Shown here: in pieces, positions 12,783 through 24,700 of the stretch
How positions within the stretch are numbered: position 1 is the stretch's first letter
Layout of the letters: every line of letters starts with the position of its first letter
DNA from: Macrostomum hystrix
Lineage: Eukaryota > Platyhelminthes > Macrostomidae
NCBI GenBank assembly: GCA_950097015.1
Contig: CATNEN010000029.1
Coordinates: forward strand, 5,413,501 to 5,477,500
Length of the DNA stretch: 64,000 nucleotides
Direction: 5' to 3'
The notes under the pieces: model-generated
The model's database searches: none
Seen by the model: the letters and a program-made list of their open reading frames with translations, nothing else
What the model was told of the DNA's origin: nothing
Made by a program: the position numbers and the translations under genes

Positions 12783-15700
12783 ATGTCCGATCCGTCGCCA
12801 AATCTGTTCATCGCATTTCGCAGCGCCGACACTATATCAGAGGAAGATGTTCGTGGTTTCCTAGAGCAGTTCGGGCCAATCGAATCGCTCAGCGTTCCAA
12901 GGCGCAAAGAGGGCGAAAGTCGACTTTGGTAGGTGGAAAATTTGTGTACTTTTATAAATCTGCTATCAGGATTTTTGTACTTAATGTACAATTAAAAGAA
13001 CAAAATTTTATACTAAAACATTCTATTGCAGTTTCGTCACCTTCATGTCGGAGGCTAAGGCTACTGAGGTTATGAACACTATTATTGATGCCGGCATGTC
13101 AATAAAAGGTGAAAGACCTATGGTGCGCTACAATAATAACCCGAAAGATAATCGTCGCAAGACCACCGGACCTGTCATTGGCGGCGGCGGTGGAAATTCG
13201 GGCTTCGCTAATGGAAGCGGCAGCAACGGCATCGGTTTTGGCCAGCGTCGCGAGGAAAGCAAATTCGGTTCGCAGAGCTCGCTAAATCGTTCCGCTGTTG
13301 CTGCAGCAGCCGGCGGCGGCGGCGGCGATGCTCACCGGCCGTCTAGTCGAAGCTCCGGTTCTAGTCAGTTCTATGCCAACAAAGACCTGGATCTGTCACG
13401 TCTAGTTATTAAGTGGGTAGATGTACAGCGATTTGCATCATAACATACGTTGTAGCTTGTAATGCTGCTGTTCGCTAATTAAAAGGGCGATAGATATTTA
13501 CTATTTTCTTAGAATTAACCATGTCAGGAATCCACAGTTTATCAGGAATCCCAAAAGTAGTTTAGAACTTTATTTGGGTAGATTTAACACCTCCGGCTTG
13601 TTGTGGAGTATGCCTTCATAATTTCATTCGCCGAGATCAGTATGGGTACAATAAGTGGTTTAAAAATTATAATGGTAGAAGCAGTGTTGCATTTCACTCT
13701 TTGTTATTGGTTTGCTTAACTTTTAGTATCCTGGATAGCTATGTACTCGTATGTATTGTCCTAACTGTAGATTCTTAATCATTTTCACTTCGGGTCATCC
13801 AAGTATTATATTTCTAAATACCAAATTCAATTTCCTTTAAGGGTAGGACTCTTTTGATTAACCGGCTGACGTTTTTTCATCTGTTGTATTTCTCACTTCA
13901 CTCTCAGGGTGGACACGGCAAGCGGAGTTCGCCACATCGAATGTCAGCCAGACTGTTTCAATCTAATGAAGCAGTTTATGACGCCCGATGAGCTGGACTC
14001 TGGCATCCGTGCCTACGCCATAGGCGGCGCCAACAGGCAGCAACAGCAACCGTCGCCTCTGATGCCAGTGCCGATTCATGCTGAACCAACTGCGCCAATT
14101 CGAGCTAATGGACATCCCTCTTATAATGGTGGCGGCGCTCTTTCTTCGAGTCCCCAGCAGCAGCAGCAGCAACAGCAGCAGCAGGCTCCAGCTCCACCGC
14201 CAACTGCTCAGGCCGCTGTCGCTGTTTCGGCCTCTCCATTGGCTTTAGTTTCCACCGAGTCGGCTGGAGCTGCCGCACCCGCTATAATCACAGCAGCTGC
14301 GCCGGTTGCTACTCCGCTAACTATGCAACGCTTTGAGCCAAGGCGTCTGGCTCCGGGCACTCGATTCCAGGCCAAGCTGATCGAATTCGATTCTGTTAGC
14401 CAGTTCACAGTCGTGGACAGTTCCATGACAGATAAGTACTTTCAGCAGATTGAGAACCTGCTCAATAGGCTCTACAATTCTGCAGGTCAGCAGCCAGCCG
14501 GCCAGCCGGTCTCAAATCCGAAGCCGGGCGACTGCGTCTGCTCTGTTTGGTCTAACGACAACAAATACTACAGGACTGTGGTGCGCGAGGCCATTGGCGG
14601 CCGGTTGACCGTGTTCTTCTTCGATGAGGCCTCCATGGATGGCGTTGACGCCTCTAAGGTATGTAATGGATTATCTGTCTTCGAGCCGCTTTCAATCAGG
14701 ATTCTAGTCGAGGCAGCTATTTATAGTGAAGAAAGCGTCATGTTTTTTAACCGTTCTCTTCAAATCGAGACAATATTTCGCTCTAACATTCGCAGGTGCG
14801 GACCCTATCACCAGAGCTGATGGAATTGCCCAACTTGGCTTTGCTCTGCCGTCTAGATGGCGTCCCGGACTCTGAATTTGGCCGCCTGCGCGCCCGCTTG
14901 TCCGAGGCTCAATTCGCTGTCGAACTAGAAATTGTCCATTGCAACGGCTTTGAGTGCTCAGTCAGGCTTTACTTAAATGGCCAGTGCCTTAACCAGGCTG
15001 CCAGCATTGTACCTGCCACTGCTGTCCCTGCCGCCGCGGCTCCTGTTGCCGCAGCTACTGACGCCGTATCTTCTGCTTCAACGTCTTCGCTGCCAAGACG
15101 CAGCATCGAGTTCAACGCTGAGTACGCAGTGATAGCGTCAGAGGCCGCCTCGCCTAACGAGCTGGGCCTGATGCTGTCTCACTGTCAGGCCGACTATCAG
15201 ACTGTCGCCGCCATATTGGCCAGCATCAATGCCAACAATGGCAGCGAGCTGGCGCCGCTAGCCGCCATACCGCCAGTTGGCTCCGTCTGCCTGGCTAAAT
15301 GGGCAGTCGATAATAACTTCTATAGGGCTCGCGTCATTCAGGTTGATGACAGTCGGTGCCGCTTATTCTTTGTTGACGATGGCAACACGGACACAGCCGG
15401 TTTGGACCAGCTGAGGCAGCTGCCCGACTCTTTGAAGATTGCTCCACCGGTGGCTGTGCGCTGCCTAGCGGCCAACGCTGCGAATGTACGCCTGGCGCAG
15501 CCAATCGATTCCGGCAGCGAAATGCTGGCCAAATTTGCCGACGCCCCAGTTCCCGGTGTGGACGGCAACTTCGACGCCGTTCTGGCCAGCCTTCGCTTTG
15601 CCGCCAATGCAAGGGATGCCTTCGCGCCGTCTGGCGCCGATGCTATCGTGGCGCCAGCAGCTCCCTCTGCTGATAAATCCGACGATGCCTGCGAGGTGCG

Positions 15701-16247
15701 CATCGTGTTAATGAACTCGCCTCTAGATTTCTTTGTTCAACGCACCGACCGGGACACTGAGTTTGACCGATTCGGCGCTGAACTAGACGCCCACTGCAAG
15801 CAGGGCGCAGCCACTTGCGTGCCAGCCGAGCTGCAGGTCGGCAGCCTGATCGCCGCGCCTTACATGGGCCAGTATTTTCGTGCGAAAATCTGCGAATTAT
15901 CCGCCTCTAGCTCGTGCGCTTTGGTCTTCTTTATCGACTACGGCAATTCGGATTCTGTTGATTACGCTGATCTGCGCAAACTCGACGATGCTTACGCTAA
16001 TAAGCCTGCGTGGGCCAAGCGTTGTCGGCTGCACCGAATCGCGCCCGTGTCCAACAACGGACAGTGGCCGGATACCATCCAGATTGAGGTGCTTAACAAA
16101 CTGGGCCGGGATGCCGCGGTGCTCCGCCTGGTTCGCGGCGGCGGCGGTGGGGGCGACTTTATCGACTGCGACCTAGCCACAGAGAACTGCCCGTCGCTGT
16201 GCCAGGCCTTGGCCAGTGCCGGGCTGGCTTCGATTGTCATCGACTAA
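12783..16247 (+). CDS. RRM and triple-Tudor domain protein B
   Basis: Four coding exons, 12783-12928, 13032-13412, 13908-14658 and 14796-16247, keep phase and yield about 909 residues. RRM at about 8-88: RNP2 LFIAFR at 8-13 and RNP1 CFVTFMS at 49-55, with intron 1 cutting the RNP1 cysteine codon. A Gly/Ser-rich and then Gln/Pro/Ala-rich linker follows, with a run of about eleven glutamines near 14157. Three extended Tudor domains lie at about 325-455 (core LTVFFFDEAS), 532-650 (core CRLFFVDDGN) and 724-840 (core ALVFFIDYGN). Only the third has the canonical Asp-Tyr-Gly-Asn; the others are altered. The architecture suggests a germ-granule/piRNA-pathway scaffold that binds RNA and methylarginine partners (inference from family). 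It lies next to RRM-Tudor A and is likely an old tandem paralogue. Acceptor at 12677 gives a 105-base leader. Confidence 0.9.
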
Positions 16248-17321
16248 AGGTGCTGATGTGCTTCATAGCCTCTGTTGAAATTGAACTGCGCAATTGTGCT
16301 GTAGGTGTTGTGAAAGCATAGACTGACCAAATAGCGTTTTTTACTCAATTCTCTTAGCCCATCGTTTTAATTTATTATGTTTTATACTAAAAAGAGGTCG
16401 TGTGATTAATTTCCCATATTTAGCCATATTTTCTTCTGTATTCGTTTTTGTCATGCTTTGTCTAAGCAATGAGCTAGAAACATTTTTGTTGTAATATGCT
16501 AGATGTATTGTTTGTCGGACAGGAAAAGAAAAAAATTGTAAGGCTTTAGACAGTAGATGGATACAAAAAATATGTTTTCATATTTCGAATACTGTTAAAC
16601 TGTGGGATAATTTGGCTGCATCTACTAAATATCGAGTAAATTGGTGTCATAGCCGGTCTTGAGTGTCGAGTGTCACTGCATTTTGCGCTATCCCCTGTGC
16701 GTTTTTATTATTACTCTTGGCCATCTGAAATTTTCATTAAACATTGTTATTCTTCCGGCAGTTTATTAGAGGTTAGAATTCTTTTAACACTGCTGCTATT
16801 TTTAAAAAAACACATTTGTCTTTTTTCACTTTTTTGTATACTGCTAGTATTTGTATGTACTCGTAGTTCGTCTATATTTAGTCTGTTACATCGTAATTTT
16901 AGGATATTCTAGGTGACGTCAAGTTTTTCGAAGCTTTGTTTGTCTTTAACAAGTCCCTTGCGGCCACGCTAACATGTTTCCTTTCTGTTAGCTAGCCTGC
17001 CAGAAGCAACTGCACTCATCGGTCTGCATTAACTACTGGCATAGGCCAATTAATGGCTGCATTTAATTGCGTTGATAATTCATCTATTCTTTAGTAATCG
17101 AGCAGTAAAAATCTCATAGCCACTTAAATTTGGAAGAAACCTCATCGTGTTTTTTCTAATCTTTGCCATAAACGCGTCATCGACCTTACTGAATACTGTC
17201 TCTGATTATAATAAAAAGGTGGTCAGTTATGCGATCTCTCGTCTTTTTGATGACACAATGCCATCTTTATTGTTTAGTTTTTTTGTTTGATTGCAAAGTA
17301 TGATTGCTTCCTGCTCTTAAT
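16248..17321. other. AT-rich 3' flank of RRM-Tudor B
   Basis: No gene recognised. The frame 16670-16912 is AT-rich and lacks motifs. This is probably 3' UTR and intergenic sequence. Confidence 0.4.
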
Positions 17322-18255
17322 CTCCCACACTTCCTGTCTCTCAGCTCAGATACTTGCTGTCTGTAATCTCCCATACTTCCTGTCTCTCAGCTCAGATACT
17401 TGCTGTCTGTAATCTCCCATACTTCCTGTCTCTCAGCTCAGATACTTGCTGTCTGTAATCTCCCACACTTCCTGTCTCTCAGCTCAGATACTTGCTGTCT
17501 GTAATCTCCCACACTTCCTGTCTCTCAGCTCAGATACTTGCTGTCTGTAATCTCCCACACTTCCTGTCTCTCAGCTCAGATACTTGCTGTCTGTAATCTC
17601 CCATACTTCCTGTCTCTCAGCTCAGATACTTGCTGTCTGTAATCTCCCATACTTCCTGTCTCTCAGCTCCGATACTTGCTGTCTGTAATCTCCCACACTT
17701 CCTGTCTCTCAGCTCCGATACTTCCTGTCTCTAAACTCCCACACTTCCTGTCTCGAAAGTCCCACACTTCCTGTCTCAATTCCCACACTTCCAGTCTCGA
17801 ACTCCCACACTTCCTGTCTCTAAACTCCCACACTTCCTGTCTCAATTCCCACACTTCCTGTCTCGAACTCCCACACTTCCTTTCTCTAAACTCCCACACT
17901 TCCTGTCTCTTAATTTCCACACTTCCTGTCTCTAATCTCCCACACTTCCTGTCTCTAAGCTCCCACACTTCCTGTCTCGAATTCCCATACTTCCTGTATC
18001 TTAATTCCCACACTTCCGGTCTCGAAAGTCCCACACTTCCTGTCTCTAAACTCCCACACTTCCTGTCTCTAAACTCCCACACTTCCTGTCTCTAAGCTCC
18101 CACACTTCCTGTCTCTTAATTCCCATACTTCCTGTCTCGCAACTCCCCCACTTCCTGTCTCAATTCCCACACTTCCTGTCTCTAAACTCACACACTTCGT
18201 GTCTCTAAACTCCCACACTTCCGGTCTGTAATCTCCCACACTTCCTGTATCTTAA
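17322..18255. repeat. 46-bp dimer and 23-bp monomer minisatellite
   Basis: From 17322 to about 17690 there are eight near-identical 46-bp units, each made of two diverged 23-bp halves (cores cccatacttcctgtctc and cagatacttgctgtctg). From 17690 to 18255 the array continues as single diverged 23-bp monomers with core cccacacttcctgtctc, fading out toward 18400. The dimer block is far more homogeneous than the monomer block, so it is probably the younger amplification. Confidence 0.95.
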
Positions 18256-18707
18256 TTTCCATAATTTTCTTCCCGGCACAGCAATCTCCATAACCCTCTG
18301 TTCCATAATTGCCATACTTTTTTACTCTGTCCCAAATTCCATAACCTGTTCATGACTTCTATACTTTCTGTCCCAAATTCCACATACTTTCCAATCGTCC
18401 CCCCTTCTTCATATACTAGATGACTCACAATTCTGAACTTCTGGCCTCAGAATTCTGGGATTCTTTTTCGCGGGAGTTCTGGTATCTTAAATAAGCTCCA
18501 AATTATATTTCCTGGCTTCTAATCTGCATGATTTTTCTAATAATTTAGTTTTTATACGAGTTAGTAACTTCGCAATTAGAAATCGACAGAAGTTCTCAAT
18601 TTTACATTTTTAAAATGCAAAGAACGAGTACTTAATCCAATACAGCCTAGACTGATCCGCATACTTATTAAACAATTTCAGCGCACAGCCAAGCGTTAGT
18701 TTCAAGC

Positions 18708-21700
18708 ATGCTCAACTCTCTGAAGAACTATGTCAATACACAGTTTTCCACAATTAACCCGTACAAAATTGAAGAGGCAAATCCAGCACACTTCAATAAG
18801 TAAGTGGCGTTTTTGTCAACCCCATTCGAAATCTAAATCCATAGTTCAGTGTCAACTCCATCTTGACTCTAGTTTAAAATCAACACAATTCTAAATCCCT
18901 AGTTTACAGTGTCAACCCCATCCTAAATCCCTAGTTTACAGTGTCATCCCCATCCTAAATCCCTAGTTTTCACTCATCCCCATCCTAAATCCCTAGTTTT
19001 CACTGTCATCCCCATCCTAAATCCATAGTTTTCACTGTCAACCCCATCCTAAATCCCTAGTTTACAGTGTCATCCCCATCCTAAATCCCTAGTTTTCACT
19101 CATCCCCATCCTAAATCCCTAGTTTACAGTGTCATCCCCATCCTAAATCCCTAGTTTTCACTCATCCCCATCCTAAATCCCTAGTTTTCACTGTCATCCC
19201 TATCCTAAATCCATAGTTTTCACTGTCATCCCCATCCTAAATCCCTAGTTTTCACTGTCATCCCCATCCTAAATCCCTAGTTTTCACTGTCATCCCCATC
19301 CTAAATCCATAGTTTTCACTGTCATCCCCATCCTAAATCCCTAGTTTTCACTGTCATCCCCATCCTAAATCCATAGTTTTCACTGTCATCCCCATCCTAA
19401 ATCCCTAGTTTTCACTGTCAACCCCATCCTAAATCCCTAGTTTTCACTGTCATCCCCATCCTAAATCCCTAGTTTTCACTGTCAACCCCATCCTAAATCC
19501 CTAGTTTTCACTGTCATCCCCATCCTAAATCCCTAGTTTTCACTATCAACCCCATCATAAATCCCTAGTTTTCACTGTCATCCCCATCCTAAATCCCTAG
19601 TTTTCACTATCAACCCCATCATAAATCCCTAGTTTTCACTGTCATCCCCATCCTAAATCCATAGTTTTCACTGTCATCCCCATCCTAAATCCACAGTTTT
19701 CACTATCAACCCCATCCTAAATCCCTAGTTTTCACTGTCAACCCCATCCTAAATCCCTAGTTTTCACTGTCAACTCCATCCTAAATCCCTAGTTTTCACT
19801 CATCCCCATCCTAAATCCCTAGTTTTCACTGTCATCCCCATCCTAAATCCATAGTTTTCACTGTCATCCCCATCCTAAATCCCTAGTTTTCACTGTCATC
19901 CCCATCCTAAATCCCTAGTTTTCACTGTCATCCCCATCCTAGATCCCTAGTTTTCACTATCAACCCCATCCTAAATCCCTAGTTTTCACTGTCAACCCCA
20001 TCCTAAATCCACAGTTTTCACTATCAACCCCATCCTAAATCCCTAGTTTTCACTGTCAACCCCATCCTAAATCCCTAGTTTTCACTGTCATCCCCATCCT
20101 AAATCCCTAGTTTTCACTCATCCCCATCCTAGATCCCTAGTTTTCACTATCAACCCCATCCTAAATCCCTAGTTTTCACTGTCATCCCCATCCTAAATCC
20201 ATAGTTTTCACTGTCATCCCCATCCTAGATCCCTAGTTTTCACTATCAACCCCATCCTAAATCCCTAGTTTTCACTGTCAACCCCATCCTAAATCCCTAG
20301 TTTTCACTGTCATCCCCATCCTAAATCCCTAGTTTTCACTGTCATCCCCATCCTAGATCCCTAGTTTTCACTATCAACCCCATCCTAAATCCCTAGTTTT
20401 CACTGTCAACCCCATCCTAAATCCACAGTTTTCACTGTCAACCCCATCCTAAATCCTTAGTTTTCACTGTCAACCCCATCCTAAATCCTTAGTTTTCACT
20501 GTCAACCCCATCCTAAATCCTTACTTATATATATTCTCAAATTAAGTCTTTTTTTGCATGGAGATTATACTTACTGGCATTTCTCATTGCTCCAGGTACC
20601 AGGGACACATCAGTGACAATTCTGGCAGCAATTTGTATCGTGTGGCAAATCACTTCGAAATGATTTTCACTTACGTCAATGTGAAGAATGAGAACAAGGC
20701 TTATTCGTGAGTTTTGCTGATTCCAGGTCCTTTGATCTTGAATAAAATGTAATCTTAAATAAGCTCCAACTCAGCAGTCACAGGAATGCAGCATTCAGAA
20801 TCGGGAATCCAGTATTCACAGTCGGGGAATCCAGTATTCACAGTCGGGGAATCCAGTATCACAGTCGGGGAATCCAGTATTCACAGTCGGGAATCCAGTA
20901 TTCACAGTCGGTAATCCAGTATTCACAGTCGGGAATCCAGTATCACAGTCGGGGAATCCAGTATTCACAGTCGGGGAATCCAGTATTCACAGTCGGGAAT
21001 CCAGTATTCACAGTCGGTAATCCAGTATTCACAGTCGGGAATCCAGTATCACAGTCGGGGAATCCAGTATTCACAGTCGGGGAATCCAGTATTCACAGTC
21101 GGGAATCCAGTATTCACAATCGGGAATCCAGTATTCACAGTCGGGAATCCAGTATTCACAGTCGGGAATCCAGTATTCACAGTCGGGAATCCAGTATCAC
21201 AGTCGGGAATCCAGTATTCACAGTCGGGAATCCAGTATTCACAGTCGGGAATCCAGTATTCATAGTCGGGGAATCCAGTATTCACAGTCGGGAATCCAGT
21301 ATTCACAGTCGGGAATCCAGTATCACAGTCGGGAATCCAGTATTCACAGTCGGGAATCCAGTATTCACAGTCGGGAATCCAGTATTCACAGTCGGAGAAT
21401 CTAGTATTCACACTCGGGAATCCAGTATTCACAGTCGGGAATCCAGTATTCACAGTCGGTAATCCAGTATTCACAGTCGGGAATCCAGTATTTACAGTCG
21501 GGGAATCCAGTATTCACAGTCGGGAATCCAGTATTCACAGTCGGGAATCCAGTATTCACAGTCGGGGAATCCAGTATTCACAGTCGGGGAATCCAGTATT
21601 CACAGTCGGGAATCCAGTATTCACAGTCGGGAATCCAGTATTCACAGTCGGGAATCCAGTATTCACAGTCGGGAATCCAGTATTCACAGTCGGGGAATCC

Positions 21701-24700
21701 AGTATTCACAGTCGGGGAATCCAGTATTCACAGTCGGGAATCCAGTATTCACAATCGGGAATCCAGTATTCACAGTCGGGGAATCCAGTATTCACAATCG
21801 GGAATCCAGTATTCACAATCGGGAATCCAGTATTCACAATCGGGAATCCAGTATTCACAGTCGGGAATCCAGTATTCACAATCGGGAATCCAGTATTCAC
21901 AATCGGGAATCCAGTATTCACAGTCGGGGAATCCAGTATTCACAGTCGGGAATCCAGTATTCACAATCGGGAATCCAGTATTCACAGTCGGGGAATCCAG
22001 TATTCACAGTCGGGAATCCAGTATTCACAGTCGGGAATCCAGTATTCACAGTCGGGAATCCAGTATTCACAGTCGGGAATCCAGTATTCATAGTCGGGGA
22101 ATCCAGTATTCACAGTCGGGAATCCAGTATTCACAGTCGGGAATCCAGTATTCACAGTCGGGAATCCAGTATTCACAGTCGGGAATCCAGTATCACAGTC
22201 GGGAATCCAGTATTCACAGTCGGGAATCCAGTATTCACAGTCGGGAATCCAGTATTCACAGTCGGGGAATCCAGTATTCACAACGGACTCCGCTGCCGCC
22301 CCGCAGTCTATTCCGATTAGAGAGCATGGCGGACTCGGAGTCTCTGTTCGCTCACTATTCTTCGCGCCTGCGCGTACTTGAACGCATCGATCGAAGCCTG
22401 CTGACGCGCAAGAAGGACGTTGAGGCCGCGTGCGAAGTGCTTCGTCAGAATCCAGGTTACACGGCCTGCCATGTTGCTGTGCACCTCAACTGGTTGCACA
22501 TGCTGCGACATCCGGAAATGGTTGCCATGGTGAACGCGCCTGACGATGTTAATCGAATCACACCGTTTGTACTGTCGGTTATTAATAGCAACGTGTCCAT
22601 AGTTCGCGAGTTCCTCACAATGAACAATGTGAACCTCACCATTGTGGACTCTAACGGTGATTCCGTATTTCATCACGCGGCAGGCAAGCCGAGCGAGCTT
22701 ATGACAGTGAGTAATTTGCCTGTAACACTCATAATTACTAGTAAATCCTTTAACGTTTGCAAAATAACTATCTTCTACACTGCAGCTTCTAATCGGACGC
22801 GACCAGACAATGGTGAATCACGTGAACGATGAAGGCAGAGTGCCGCTGCACCTCACCTGTCAGGCCGCTGACGACTTGGGCACCCTGCTGCTGCTGCAGG
22901 CCGGCGCCGACCCGGCCGGCGGTGACGCGCCATATCCGACAAAGCCCATTCACCTAGCAATGCGCAGCTGCTCGCTAAAGTGAGCTAGCTCTTACAGTTT
23001 GATCTTTTCTGATATGATCTTGAGATATCGCTTACTGGCATGTAGAATTGAATAAAGCAAATAGGTACGCGAATTCCCGTCTTCTTGGAGTTTGACGCAG
23101 GAATCAAAAGCCATTCAGCAAAAATGCTTCTCCTTTTCTCCTCTCCTCTCGTTCCCTATCTCTCACCTTCCCTCTCCTCTCACTTTCTCCCCCTTTTGTA
23201 CTTTCTGCATTTAAAGTGCACTTTGTGATTCGCTGTGCAGGTGCATCGAGATGCTGTGCACTCGCGACCACGGCCTCATCAACAGTGTGGACAATGAAGG
23301 CAACTCTGTGCTGCACTACGCGCGCGAGAAGGACATCACCTACACACTGTGCCACTATCCGCAGATCAATAAGAATCTGGTGAACGCCAGGGGCGAGACG
23401 CCACTGCACTCTGTCATCATCGAGATGTACAAGACTACTGACAAGAAGAAGAAGGAAGACTACCTGGATGTGATCATGACTCTGCTAGTGCTGGAGGCTG
23501 ATGCCAGCATTCCCAATATCGAAGGCGAGACTCCACTGCATTCCGCTGTTAGGGTAAGACGCTCAATTCTGTTGTCTATTAACAGTAGGACTACCAAGCC
23601 ATTTTGCCGCCCGCTTTTATACCAAGGGGGGAATTTCCCCTGAGTGACACGGGATATCAACACACTGAGTGACACAGGATATCAAGGCACTGAGTAAAAC
23701 AGGATATCAACACACTGAGTGACACAGGATATCAACACACTGAGTGACACAGGATATCAACACACTGAGTGACACAGGATATCAACACACTGAGTGACAC
23801 AGGATATCAACACACTGAGTGACACAGGATATCAACACACTGAGTGACACAGGATATCAACACACTGAGTGACACAGGATATCAACACACTGAGTGACAC
23901 AGGATATCAACACACTGAGTGACACAGGATATCAACACACTGAGTGACACAGGATATCAACACACTGAGTGACACAGGATATCAACACACTGAGTGACAC
24001 AGGATATCAACACACTGAGTGACACAGGATATCAACACACTGAGTGACACAGGATATCAACACACTGAGTGACACAGGATATCAACACACTGAGTGACAC
24101 AGGATATCAACACACTGAGTGACACAGGATATCAACACACTGAGTGACACAGGATATCAACACACTGAGTGACACAGGATATCAACACACTGAGTGACAC
24201 AGGATATCAACACACTGAGTGACACAGGATATCAACACACTGAGTGACACAGGATATCAACACACTGAGTGACACAGGATATCAACACACTGAGTGACAC
24301 AGGATATCAACACACTGAGTGACACAGGATATCAACACACTGAGTGACACAGGATATCAACACACTGAGTGACACAGGATATCAACACACTGAGTGACAC
24401 AGGATATCAACACACTGAGTGACACAGGATATCAACACACTGAGTGACACAGGATATCAACACACTGAGTGACACAGGATATTAACACACTGAGTGACAC
24501 AGGATATCAACACACTGAGTGACACAGGATATCAACACACTGAGTGACACAGGATATCAACACACTGAGTGACACAGGATATCAACACACTGAGTGACAC
24601 AGGATATTAACACACTGAGTGACACAGGATATCAACACACTGAGTGACACAGGATATCAACACACTGAGTGACACAGGATATCAACACACTGAGTGACAC

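Noticed and set aside
21049-22281. Minus-strand frames with NTGFP and CEYWIPD repeats
   Set aside because: Repeat artefacts of the 21-22-bp array within PLA2G6 intron 2, with frame changes wherever unit length varies.
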